This document shows positions 37,109 through 45,178 of a stretch of 64,000 nucleotides of DNA, one piece after another. Below the pieces are notes generated by a model. The model made no database searches. It was not told the origin of the DNA and saw only the letters and a list, made by a program, of their open reading frames with translations. Location: NCBI RefSeq assembly GCF_001425825.1, contig NZ_LMDM01000012.1:207582-271581 (forward strand), read 5' to 3'. The translations under genes were made by a program, and so were the position numbers. The stretch's first letter is position 1, and each line of letters begins with the position of its first letter. Source of the DNA: Rhizobacter sp. Root1238 (GTDB lineage: Bacteria > Pseudomonadota > Gammaproteobacteria > Burkholderiales > Burkholderiaceae_C).

Positions 37109-37578
37109 TGTCGTTCCTCGACAAGCTCTGCCCGCGCGAGCAGCTCGCCGCGCGGCTGGCCTTGCTGCCGCGTCCGCTGGTGTTCACCAACGGCGTGTTC
37201 GACATCCTGCACCGCGGCCACGTCAGCTACCTCGCGCAGGCGCGCGCGCTGGGCGGCAGCCTGGTGATCGGGCTGAACAGCGATGCGTCGGCGCGCCTGC
37301 TCGGCAAGGGGCCCGACCGGCCGCTGAACGCCGAGACCGACCGCGCCTGCGTGCTGGCCGCGCTCGAGAGCGTCAGCCTGGTGACGCTGTTCGACGAGAA
37401 GACGCCGGTCGCGCTGCTCGGCGAGGTGCGTGCCGACCTCTACGTGAAGGGCGGCGACTACGACATGGAGACGCTGGCCGAGACGCGGCTCGTGCGCAGC
37501 TGGGGCGGCCAGGCGCTGGCGATCCCGTTCGTCGACGGCTACTCGACGACGGCGCTGGTGAAGCGCATCCGCGCCTGA
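37108..37578 (+). CDS. rfaE2: D-glycero-beta-D-manno-heptose 1-phosphate adenylyltransferase
   Basis: A 156-residue cytidylyltransferase-fold enzyme with the nucleotide-binding TNGVFDILHRGHVSYL, the adenine-contact region GLNSDASARLLGKGPDRPLN, and YSTTALVKRIR at the end. It makes ADP-heptose for lipopolysaccharide core. Single-domain RfaE2, separate from the kinase RfaE1, as in other betaproteobacteria. Translationally coupled to the diiron protein upstream, an odd partner. Confidence 0.95.
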   Translation: MSFLDKLCPREQLAARLALLPRPLVFTNGVFDILHRGHVSYLAQARALGGSLVIGLNSDASARLLGKGPDRPLNAETDRACVLAALESVSLVTLFDEKTPVALLGEVRADLYVKGGDYDMETLAETRLVRSWGGQALAIPFVDGYSTTALVKRIRA

Positions 37579-37582
37579 AGCC

Positions 37583-38485
37583 TCAGCCCTTCGCGGGCCG
37601 GTTCACCACGGCGATCCCGATCGCGACCCCCGCCAGCGCCACCACCAGCCGCGCCGTGATCGGCTCGCCGAGCAGCCACAGCCCGAGCAGCAGCCCGAAC
37701 ACCGGCGTCAGCAGCGTGAACGCCGCGAGCCGCGTCGCCGGGTAGTGGCGCACCAGCCAGAACCACATCAGGTAGCTGGCCGACGTGACCACCACCACCT
37801 GGAACGCGAGCGAGCTCCAGGCCAGCGGCGACAGCGCGTGCGGCAGCGGCTGGCCGCTGGCGAAGGCCGCCAGCGCGAGCAGCACGCCCGACACGCCGAG
37901 CTGGTACAGCAGCGTCTTCTCGGCCGACGCGCCCGACAGCTTCGTGCCGCGGATCGCCAGCGTGGTCGCGCCCCACAGCACGCCGGCGGTCACGCCGAGT
38001 GCGTCGCCGATCCACTGGTGCGCGCCGACCGCCGGCTGCGAGAAGCCCTCGGCGAAAGCCCACGCCACCCCGGCGAACGCGGCGACCAGCCCGCCGATCT
38101 GCACGCCCGACAGCCGCTCCGACTGCGCGATGAACGGCATCCCGAGTGCAACGACGAACGGCGACAGGTAGATGAACACCACCATGCGCGACGCGCTGGT
38201 GTACTGCAGCCCGAGGAAGATGCAGACGAACTCGGCCGCGAACAGCGCGCCGGCCAGCAACCCGCCGCGGAGCGTGCCGTCGCGCTCGAACAGCCGGATG
38301 CCGCGCCAGCGCGACCACGCGAACACCAGCAGCGCCCCGCCCAGCGAGCGCAGTGCCGCCTGCTGCAGCGGCGGCACCTCGGGCAGCGCCGCCTTCGCGG
38401 CGACCTGGTTCAGCCCCCACAGGAAGCACAGCCCGATCAACGAGGTGACGGCGAGCGAATCGAGCGCGCTTTTTCGTTCAGTCAT
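37583..38485 (-). CDS. EamA/DMT-family transporter
   Basis: A 300-residue inner-membrane permease with ten predicted transmembrane helices in two EamA repeats (SLIGLCFLWGLNQVAAKAAL at the start; FTLLTPVFGLLLGLWLLGEP near the end). Family members export or import small metabolites; the substrate is not predictable. ATG overlaps the stop of the rhombosortase-like gene (ATGA). Ends four bases from the convergent rfaE2 stop. Confidence 0.9.
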   Translation of the reverse strand: MTERKSALDSLAVTSLIGLCFLWGLNQVAAKAALPEVPPLQQAALRSLGGALLVFAWSRWRGIRLFERDGTLRGGLLAGALFAAEFVCIFLGLQYTSASRMVVFIYLSPFVVALGMPFIAQSERLSGVQIGGLVAAFAGVAWAFAEGFSQPAVGAHQWIGDALGVTAGVLWGATTLAIRGTKLSGASAEKTLLYQLGVSGVLLALAAFASGQPLPHALSPLAWSSLAFQVVVVTSASYLMWFWLVRHYPATRLAAFTLLTPVFGLLLGLWLLGEPITARLVVALAGVAIGIAVVNRPAKG

Positions 38486-39081
38486 GGCGCCCTTGTTGCC
38501 GAGCGAAGGTGCCGAGCCGCCACCGCGACCAGCGCGCAGCCGATGCCGACGACGAGACCGCAGGCATGCGCGATCGGCGCGACGCCGATGTCCCAGCCGG
38601 CCGTGTGCTGCACCGGCCCGAGCCACGGCGATTCGCTGAACACCTTGATTCCGAGGCCCGCGAGGACCGCGCCGCCGATCAGCCGCCCGGAGCGTTGCGT
38701 CAGCAGTTGCACCGCGACGATGGCCACGGCCGCATGCAGCACGCCCGACAAGCCGCCGTAGTGGCGCAACGCCGGCTGCAGCAGCAGCGCCAGGTGCGTC
38801 AGCGGCCACGCCGCGAACCATGCCGCGCTCATCGGCCACGGCACGCGCGCCGACAGGCCGAACGCCGCGACCAGCAGCAGCCCCAGCAGGTTGGCACCGA
38901 GGTGCAGCAGGCTGAAGTGCACGAACAGCGCCGTCCACCAGCGCCACGGTTCGGCGGCGGCCAGGCCGGGCTGCCAGTCGAGCACGGCCTTCGGCACCGC
39001 CTGCGCTGCGAGCGTCGCGAGGAAGATCGAGGCGGACAGCAGGAGCCACGCCCGCCCGGGCTGGCGCAATGCGCGGGTCAC
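38482..39081 (-). CDS. rrtA: Rhombosortase-like rhomboid intramembrane protease
   Basis: A 199-residue integral membrane protein with about six helices. The active-site motif HYGGLSGVLHAAVAIVA matches rhombosortases, with the catalytic Ser in GLSG, and the catalytic His is probably in PIAHACGLVVG. Rhombosortases cut the C-terminal GlyGly-CTERM tail of exported proteins and pass them to the surface. No protein with such a tail is encoded in this window. It starts at a GTG that overlaps the glnE stop (GTGA) and ends overlapping the EamA start, so the three genes are tightly coupled. Confidence 0.82.
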   Translation of the reverse strand: MTRALRQPGRAWLLLSASIFLATLAAQAVPKAVLDWQPGLAAAEPWRWWTALFVHFSLLHLGANLLGLLLVAAFGLSARVPWPMSAAWFAAWPLTHLALLLQPALRHYGGLSGVLHAAVAIVAVQLLTQRSGRLIGGAVLAGLGIKVFSESPWLGPVQHTAGWDIGVAPIAHACGLVVGIGCALVAVAARHLRSATRAP

Positions 39082-41876
39082 GCGCCGGCCGACGCGGGGA
39101 ACACGACCGCCCACAGCGCGAGCACCGCATCGCGGTGCGCGGCCAGCGGCGCCGGGTCGAACTGGGTCGGCTGTTCGTCGAGCCGTGCCCGGTGCTGCGC
39201 ACGGCGCAGCTCGCGGTAGGCATCGGCGGCGGCGCTGCCGGCACCGGCCGGCAGCAGCCCGCACACCTCGGCGCGCTGCAGCAGCGCGATGTTGCCGACG
39301 TTGTCGAGCAGCTCGGGGTGCTGCGCGCCGTGGACCAGCACCAGCGCCTGCACCGCGAATTCGGCGTCCATCATGCCGCCGGCGCTGTGCTTCACGTCGA
39401 ACAGCCCGGCCCGCACCGGATGGGCGCCGCGCACCTTCTCGCGCATCGCCTGCACCTCGGTGCGCAGCGCCACCGGATCGCGTTCGGCACACAGCACCGC
39501 GCGGCGCACCGCCTCGAAACGCGGCGCCAGCTCGGCGTCGCCGGCGCAGAAGCGCGCCCGCGTCACGGCCTGGTGTTCCCAGGTCCACGCGGTGTTGCTG
39601 CCGCGCCCGCGCTGGTAGTTCTCGAACGACGCGAGCGACGTGACGAGCAGGCCCGCGCTGCCGTTCGGCCGCAACGCGGTGTCGATGTCGAACAGCTCGC
39701 CGGCCGCGGTGCGCAGCGTGAGCCAGGTGATCAGCTTGCGCACGAAGGCGGCGTAGACCTCGGCGGCGCGGTCGGTGTCGGCCTCGTCGCCGTCGTCATA
39801 GACGAACACCACGTCGAGGTCGCTGCCATAGCCGAGCTCCTTGCCGCCGAGCTTGCCGTAGGCGATCACCGCAAAGCGCGGCGTTGGCCGGTGGCGCTGC
39901 TTCAGGTGGCCCCAGGCCCAGTTCAGCGCGCACTGCAGCGTCGCATCGGCCAGTGCCGACAGGTCGTCGGCCACCTGCTCGACGGTGATGTGGCCCTCGA
40001 CGTCGCGCACCAGCGTGCGGAACACCTCGGCATGGTGGGCGCGGCGCAGCGTGTCCAGCAGCGATTCTTCGTCGGCCTGGCCGGAGCGCTCCCAGGCTTC
40101 GTGGCGCGCCTCCAGGTCGGCGATGAACTCGGCGGCGTCGAAGCGGCTGTGCAGCAGGCGTTCGTCGGCGAGTTCGTCGATCACGCCCGGGTGCTGCATC
40201 AGGTAGCGCATCGGCCAGCGCGCGAGGCCGAGCAGGCGCAGCAGCCGGTTGTGCACCTCGGGGCGCTCGACCAGCAGCGCGAGGTAACTCTCGCGGCGCA
40301 GCAGCGGCTCGACCCAGTCGACGAAGCGCGCCGCGGCGTCGAGCGTGCAGCGCCGGTCGCCGACCGCTTCGACGGTGCGCGTGATCAGCCGCGCGAGGCG
40401 CACCTTGCTGTCGTCGCGCAGCGCGCGGATCTTCGGCTGGCCGCACCAGCTGCGCACCCGCGATGCGATCTCGGGCGGCAGCTTCTCGATGAACGCCTCG
40501 CTGTCCACCGGCTGCGGCGGCGGCCCGCAGGTCTTGCAGCTGCCCGGCTTCTTGCCGGGCGGGCAGGCGGCCGGCGACTGGCCTTCGTGCAGCAGCGCGT
40601 CGAATTCGAGCGCGACCATCTCGCGCGCCGCGCCCAGCAGCTCGAGCAGCTCGCACGAGACCTTGCCGCAGTGCAGGCCCATGCTGCGCGCGATCCAGTT
40701 CAGGTCCTCGTCGGCGGTCGGCAGCAGGTGGGTCTGCTGGTCGTCGAGGAACTGGATGCGGTGCTCGATGCGGCGCAGGAAGGTGTAGGCCTCGGCCAGC
40801 CGCTCGGCACTGGCCGGCTTCATCAGCCCGCCGGCGGTCAGCTTGGCGAGGGCCTTCAGCGTCGAGCGGGTGCGGATCTCGGGGAACTGCCCGCCGCGCA
40901 CCACCAGCAGCAGCTGCACGATGAACTCGATCTCGCGGATGCCGCCGCGCGACAGCTTGACGTCGTTCGCGCGTTCCGGGCGGCCGGCGGCGCGGCGCTG
41001 GGCCTCGTCGCGCACCTTGCGGTGCAGCTGGCGCAGGCCTTCGAACACGCCGTAGTCGAGGTACTTGCGGTAGACGAAGCTGGTCACGGTGGAGCGCAGC
41101 GCCAGCGCGCGGCCGTTGCGCACGCTCTCGCGCGGTGCGACGACGCGGCTCTTCAGCCACGCGAAGCGCTCCCACTCGCGGCCCTGCACCAGGAAATACT
41201 CCTCCAGCATCGCGAGGCTGACCACCGGCGGACCGGAGTTGCCGTTCGGCCGCAGCGCGAGGTCGACGCGGAACACGAAGCCGTCGTCGGTGGTGTCGCC
41301 GATCAGCGCGTACAGGCTGCGCGCGAGCTGCGAGAAGTATTCGTGCGCGGTGATCGGCTGCGGCCCGGTCGTCTCGCCGTCTTCTTCGTAGACGTAGACC
41401 AGGTCGATGTCGGACGAGACGTTCAGCTCGCGCGCGCCGAGCTTGCCCATGCCGACGACCCAGAAGTCGATGCGCCGGCCGTCGGCGTTCAGCGGCGCGC
41501 CGAAGCGCAGGTCCTGCTCGCGCTGCGCCTGCGCGATCGCGCGGTCCAGCGTGGTCTCGGCGAGCTCGGTCATCGAGCGGGTGATGTCCTCCATCGGCGC
41601 GGCCTGCTCGATGTCGAGCACCGCCAGGCGTTCGAGCACCAGGTGGCGGGCCACGCGCAGTGCGCTCGGCAGCGTGCGTTCGGTGGCCAGCAGCGCGTCG
41701 ATCAGCGCCTCGATCGGTTCGCGGGTCGGCAGCCCCGGCGGCAGCAGCGACAGCTCGGCGCCAAAGCGGCGGCGAATCCGCTGCACGAAGCGGCTGTGCT
41801 CGGCGAGTGCCGGGCCGGGCGTCGGCGACAGGGCGGTTGCGGCCGGCGCGCCGAGGGTGGAGGACTCGAGATCCAT
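39078..41876 (-). CDS. glnE: Bifunctional glutamine synthetase adenylyltransferase/deadenylase
   Basis: A 932-residue enzyme that adenylylates and deadenylylates glutamine synthetase in response to PII. Two nucleotidyltransferase domains are visible: GMGKLGARELNVSSDIDLVY in the N-terminal half (deadenylylase) and YGKLGGKELGYGSDLDVVFV in the C-terminal half (adenylylase), each with GxD-D metal motif, separated by helical regulatory domains. A Cys/Pro-rich insertion (CPPGKKPGSCKTCGPPPQPV) in the linker is unusual and could bind metal. First gene of the operon glnE-rrtA-eamA. Confidence 0.96.
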   Translation of the reverse strand: MDLESSTLGAPAATALSPTPGPALAEHSRFVQRIRRRFGAELSLLPPGLPTREPIEALIDALLATERTLPSALRVARHLVLERLAVLDIEQAAPMEDITRSMTELAETTLDRAIAQAQREQDLRFGAPLNADGRRIDFWVVGMGKLGARELNVSSDIDLVYVYEEDGETTGPQPITAHEYFSQLARSLYALIGDTTDDGFVFRVDLALRPNGNSGPPVVSLAMLEEYFLVQGREWERFAWLKSRVVAPRESVRNGRALALRSTVTSFVYRKYLDYGVFEGLRQLHRKVRDEAQRRAAGRPERANDVKLSRGGIREIEFIVQLLLVVRGGQFPEIRTRSTLKALAKLTAGGLMKPASAERLAEAYTFLRRIEHRIQFLDDQQTHLLPTADEDLNWIARSMGLHCGKVSCELLELLGAAREMVALEFDALLHEGQSPAACPPGKKPGSCKTCGPPPQPVDSEAFIEKLPPEIASRVRSWCGQPKIRALRDDSKVRLARLITRTVEAVGDRRCTLDAAARFVDWVEPLLRRESYLALLVERPEVHNRLLRLLGLARWPMRYLMQHPGVIDELADERLLHSRFDAAEFIADLEARHEAWERSGQADEESLLDTLRRAHHAEVFRTLVRDVEGHITVEQVADDLSALADATLQCALNWAWGHLKQRHRPTPRFAVIAYGKLGGKELGYGSDLDVVFVYDDGDEADTDRAAEVYAAFVRKLITWLTLRTAAGELFDIDTALRPNGSAGLLVTSLASFENYQRGRGSNTAWTWEHQAVTRARFCAGDAELAPRFEAVRRAVLCAERDPVALRTEVQAMREKVRGAHPVRAGLFDVKHSAGGMMDAEFAVQALVLVHGAQHPELLDNVGNIALLQRAEVCGLLPAGAGSAAADAYRELRRAQHRARLDEQPTQFDPAPLAAHRDAVLALWAVVFPASAGA

Positions 41877-42023
41877 GAGACGTTGATGCCCGTGTCAAGG
41901 AAGGCGGTCGGATTCTGCCCCAGGCGCAATTCCTGTGACGGGCGAAGGCCCGGAGTCCGACGTAAGCTCTGCGGCACAGGCCCTCACCGTGTGAGGAAGG
42001 CCACACTCTGCAGGGAAATCCCG

Positions 42024-42845
42024 ATGCTGATCGCCGCGCTTCAAACGGTCTCGACGCCCCGCGTCGACGAGAACCTGGACCATGCTCGCCGGCTGATCGC
42101 GCAGGCCGCGGAGGCCGGCGCCAGGCTGGTCGGGCTGCCGGAGTACTTCTGCCTGATGGGCCTCGCCGACCGCGACAAGCTCGCGGCGGCCGAGCGGCCG
42201 GGCGACGGGCCGATCCAGGCGATGCTGGCCGACGCGGCGCGCCACCATGGCGTGTGGATCATCGGCGGGACCTTGCCGATGCGGATCGGCACGGGCTTGG
42301 GCCTCCCCGACCGCGTGCTGAACGCCAGCTGCGTGTTCGCCCCCGACGGCGCGCTGGCGGCGCGCTACGACAAGATGCACCTGTTCCGCTATGACAACGG
42401 CCGCGAGAACTTCGACGAAGGCCGCGTGCTGCAGGCCGGCAGCGAGCCGGTGACCTTCGACGCCGACGGGCTGCGCGTCGGCCTGAGCATCTGCTACGAC
42501 CTGCGGTTTCCGGAGCTGTACCGCGCGATGATGTCGCCGCCCTGCGACCTGCTGGCGGTGCCGGCCGCCTTCACGCACACCACCGGCCGCGCGCACTGGG
42601 AACTGCTGCTGCGGGCGCGCGCGGTCGAGAACCAGTGCTACGTGATCGCACCGGCGCAGGGCGGGCTGCACGAGAACGGCCGGCGCACCTTCGGCCACAG
42701 CCTGGTCGTCGACCCCTGGGGCGAGGTGCTCGCGATGCGCGAGGAAGGCGAAGGCATCGTGCTGGCGACGCTGGACCCGGCGCGCATCGCGCAGGTGCGC
42801 ATGCAGTTGCCGGCGTTGACGCACCGGCAGCCGCGCTGGATGTGA
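42024..42845 (+). CDS. Nitrilase-superfamily amidase (deaminated-glutathione amidase type)
   Basis: A 273-residue carbon-nitrogen hydrolase with the Glu-Lys-Cys triad: Glu in LVGLPEYFCLMG, Lys in YDKMHLFRYDNG and Cys in SICYDLRFPELYRAM. The Nit1-type wording of these motifs suggests cleanup of deaminated glutathione or an omega-amidase role. The ATG has AGGGAAAT upstream. It is divergent from glnE across 147 bases, a common betaproteobacterial arrangement. Substrate not proven. Confidence 0.9.
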   Translation: MLIAALQTVSTPRVDENLDHARRLIAQAAEAGARLVGLPEYFCLMGLADRDKLAAAERPGDGPIQAMLADAARHHGVWIIGGTLPMRIGTGLGLPDRVLNASCVFAPDGALAARYDKMHLFRYDNGRENFDEGRVLQAGSEPVTFDADGLRVGLSICYDLRFPELYRAMMSPPCDLLAVPAAFTHTTGRAHWELLLRARAVENQCYVIAPAQGGLHENGRRTFGHSLVVDPWGEVLAMREEGEGIVLATLDPARIAQVRMQLPALTHRQPRWM

Positions 42846-42902
42846 CCGGGTCGATGATCCCGGGATTGGCATCCGCGCCACGACGCATGCGATTGGCGTG
42901 AA

Positions 42903-42989
42903 GCGGGCCGAGCGCCGGGCCGCCCCAAGCCGGCCCGCATCCCCTCGGGGGGATCGACCGGTGTACCCACCGGGCGAGGGGTCGTCATG
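42903..42989 (+). repeat. Dispersed repeat, copy A (full length)
   Basis: About 87 bases starting GCGGGCCGAGCGCCGGGCCG, containing CATCCCCTCGGGGGGATCG and ending GCGAGGGGTCGTCATG. It matches copy B (60052-60132, minus strand) along its length and copy C (17105-17153, minus) at both ends. In this copy the terminal ATG is followed at once by TAG. It lies in the 219-base gap between the nitrilase and fatty acid hydroxylase genes, which holds nothing else. Confidence 0.8.
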
Positions 42990-43064
42990 TAGCCTGGAAC
43001 AAGCGCGACGCAATCCGGGGCCGTCCGGGTGTTCAGCCGGCCCCGGCAGCGCCACCATCGCGTG

Positions 43065-44198
43065 ATGACGGACTCCCAGATCATCGTCCTCGCGACCCCG
43101 CTCTTCCTGCTGCTGATCGCGGTCGAGTTCGCGGTCGGCCTGGCGCGGCGCCGCAACACCTACGTGGCCGCCGACGCGCTGAACAGCATCGGCCTGGGCA
43201 TCATGAGCCAGGTGCTGAACGTGTTCAGCAAGCTGCTGATGGTCGGCATCTACGCGCTCGCGTTCGAGACGCTCAGCGTGCACCCGCTGCCGCAGGACGC
43301 CGCCTGGGTCTGGGTCGTCGGCCTGCTGGTGTACGACTTCTGCTACTACTGGCACCACCGGCTCGGCCACACGGTGGCGGTGCTGTGGGCCGCGCATGCG
43401 GTGCACCACCAGAGCGAGGAATACAACCTGTCGACCGCGCTGCGCCAGACCAGCACCGGCTGGCTGTTCGGCTGGATCTTCTACCTGCCGATGGCGGTGG
43501 CCGGTTTTCCACCGCTGGTGTTCGGCGTCGTCGCGCTGGTCGACCTGCTCTACCAGTACTGGGTGCACACGCAGCAGATCGGCCGGCTCGGCTGGTTCGA
43601 CCGCTGGTTCTGCGCACCCAGCAACCACCGGGTGCACCACGCCGTCAACGACAAGTACCTCGACAAGAACTACGGCGGCATCCTGATCGTCTGGGACCGG
43701 CTGTTCGGCAGCTTCATCGAGGAAGACGACGCCGAGCCCTGCGTGTATGGCACGCGCACGCCGCTGGCGAGCTGGAACCCGCTGTGGGCCAACCTGCACG
43801 TCTACCGCGACATCGCCGAGGACGCCTGGCATGCGCGGCGCTGGCGCGACAAGCTGCGGGTGTGGGTCAAGCCGCCGGGCTGGCGGCCGGCCGACGTGGC
43901 CGAGCGCTTCCCGAAGCCGGCCTTCGACCTGGCCGCGCGCCGCAAGTACGACCCGCACCGCTCGACGGCCGCGGCTGTGGTGGCCGGGCTGTTGTTCCTG
44001 CTGCTGCTGGCGGCCACCAGTGCCTTCCTGTGGAATGCGCACCGCCTGTCCGGCGGCACGCAGCTGGCCGCGGCCGCGGGCATCCTGGCGGGCCTGTGGC
44101 TCATCGGCGTGATCTCGGAGCGCGGCGTGCGCTGGCCGCGCCGCGCCGCGTCCGCCCGCCTCACTGCCGACCCAGGCGTTCGACCAGGCAATCGATGA
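43065..44198 (+). CDS. Fatty acid hydroxylase / sterol desaturase family membrane protein
   Basis: A 377-residue integral membrane diiron oxygenase with the His-box set HHRLGH, HAVHHQSEEYN and NHRVHHAVN and four or more helices before and after them. Similar to alkylglycerol monooxygenase-like bacterial proteins; likely hydroxylates a lipid. The C-terminal 80 residues add two more helices. ATG at 43065 was preferred over GTG at 43029, though neither has a good Shine-Dalgarno. The last 38 bases overlap the convergent LysR gene. Confidence 0.88.
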   Translation: MTDSQIIVLATPLFLLLIAVEFAVGLARRRNTYVAADALNSIGLGIMSQVLNVFSKLLMVGIYALAFETLSVHPLPQDAAWVWVVGLLVYDFCYYWHHRLGHTVAVLWAAHAVHHQSEEYNLSTALRQTSTGWLFGWIFYLPMAVAGFPPLVFGVVALVDLLYQYWVHTQQIGRLGWFDRWFCAPSNHRVHHAVNDKYLDKNYGGILIVWDRLFGSFIEEDDAEPCVYGTRTPLASWNPLWANLHVYRDIAEDAWHARRWRDKLRVWVKPPGWRPADVAERFPKPAFDLAARRKYDPHRSTAAAVVAGLLFLLLLAATSAFLWNAHRLSGGTQLAAAAGILAGLWLIGVISERGVRWPRRAASARLTADPGVRPGNR

Positions 44199-45072
44199 AG
44201 ACGCGCATCTTCGGCGGCATGTGCCGGCCGGGTGCCCACACGGCGTAGACACTCGAGCCGAAGGGCGCGCGCGGCGTCCAGCCGCGCAGCACCGGCTTCA
44301 GCCGGCCCGCGGCGAGGTCCGCGTCGACCACGAAGCGCGGCAGCAGCGCGACGCCCAGGCCGTCGATCGCGGCCTGGCGCAGCACGTCGCTGTTGTTGGC
44401 CTGCAGCCGGCCGCTGACGCGCACGCCGGCCGTGCCGGCCGGGCCGTCCAGGCGCCACAGCGAGTTGGCCTCGCCGTCGCCGTAGCGCAGGCACTCGACG
44501 CCCGCCAGGTCGGCTGGCAGCCGCGGCGACGCACCGCGCTTGAACATCCCCGGCGCCGCGCACAGCACGTGCGCCAGCGGTGCCAGCGGGCGCGCGACCA
44601 CGTCCGGCGGCAGCGTGCGGCTGAAGCGCACGCCGATGTCGAAACCTTCCTGCACCAGGTCGACCTCGCGATCGAGCAGCACCAGCTGCAACTGCACGCC
44701 CGGGTACTCGGCCAGGAAGCGCGGCAGCAGCGGGGCGATCTGCAGCCGGCCGAAGGTGACGGGCGCCGTCACGCGCAGCAGCCCGCCCGGACGCTCGGCC
44801 AGCTCGGCGATCGCGCCGCTCGCATCGCGGCACAGCGCGACCGCGGCGGCGGCACGCTCGTACAGCGCGCGGCCGCTGTCGGTGACGCTGACGCTGCGGG
44901 TCGTGCGGCGCAGCAGCTGCGCGCCCAGCGTGGCCTCCAGGCGCGCGACGCGCTTGCTGACCGCCGACTTGGTGACGCCCAGGCTGCGCGCTGCCGCCGA
45001 GAACCCGCGCAGTTCGACGACGCGCGCGAACACCGCCATGCCGGCCAGGTGCTCCAGGAGGGGATCGGGCAT
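44161..45072 (-). CDS. LysR-family transcriptional regulator
   Basis: A 303-residue LysR regulator of the CrgA/DsdC-like group: winged helix (LAGMAVFARVVELRGFSAAA, LGVTKSAVSKRVARLEATLG) and an effector domain with LRVTAPVTFGRLQIAPLLPR and DIGVRFSRTLPPDVVARPLA. Divergent from the MDR oxidoreductase at 45179, the usual LysR layout, with a GTTTC-N6-GAAAC dyad (45078-45093) next to its start. It probably controls the oxidoreductase. Confidence 0.92.
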   Translation of the reverse strand: MPDPLLEHLAGMAVFARVVELRGFSAAARSLGVTKSAVSKRVARLEATLGAQLLRRTTRSVSVTDSGRALYERAAAAVALCRDASGAIAELAERPGGLLRVTAPVTFGRLQIAPLLPRFLAEYPGVQLQLVLLDREVDLVQEGFDIGVRFSRTLPPDVVARPLAPLAHVLCAAPGMFKRGASPRLPADLAGVECLRYGDGEANSLWRLDGPAGTAGVRVSGRLQANNSDVLRQAAIDGLGVALLPRFVVDADLAAGRLKPVLRGWTPRAPFGSSVYAVWAPGRHMPPKMRVFIDCLVERLGRQ

Positions 45073-45077
45073 GGATT

Positions 45078-45093
45078 GTTTCCTTGAAGAAAC
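45078..45093. promoter_or_regulatory. Candidate LysR box between LysR gene and MDR oxidoreductase
   Basis: GTTTCCTTGAAGAAAC has five-base arms GTTTC/GAAAC with an imperfect centre and contains the T-N11-A pattern of LysR sites. It starts five bases upstream of the LysR start. Confidence 0.45.
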
Positions 45094-45178
45094 GACATGT
45101 TGACGAGATGGCGGATTGTGTAGCTGCGGGGCCGCTGGGAGCATTCGTCCTGCGCCGCTTTGGCGCGCAGGGAGAGTC

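Noticed and set aside
39069-42845. 1258-codon plus-strand frame reading through to the nitrilase gene
   Set aside because: Only the part from 42024 is real; the rest is antisense to glnE.
43029-43064. Upstream GTG start for the fatty acid hydroxylase gene
   Set aside because: The added residues are basic, with no homology or ribosome binding site; ATG at 43065 precedes the first membrane helix.
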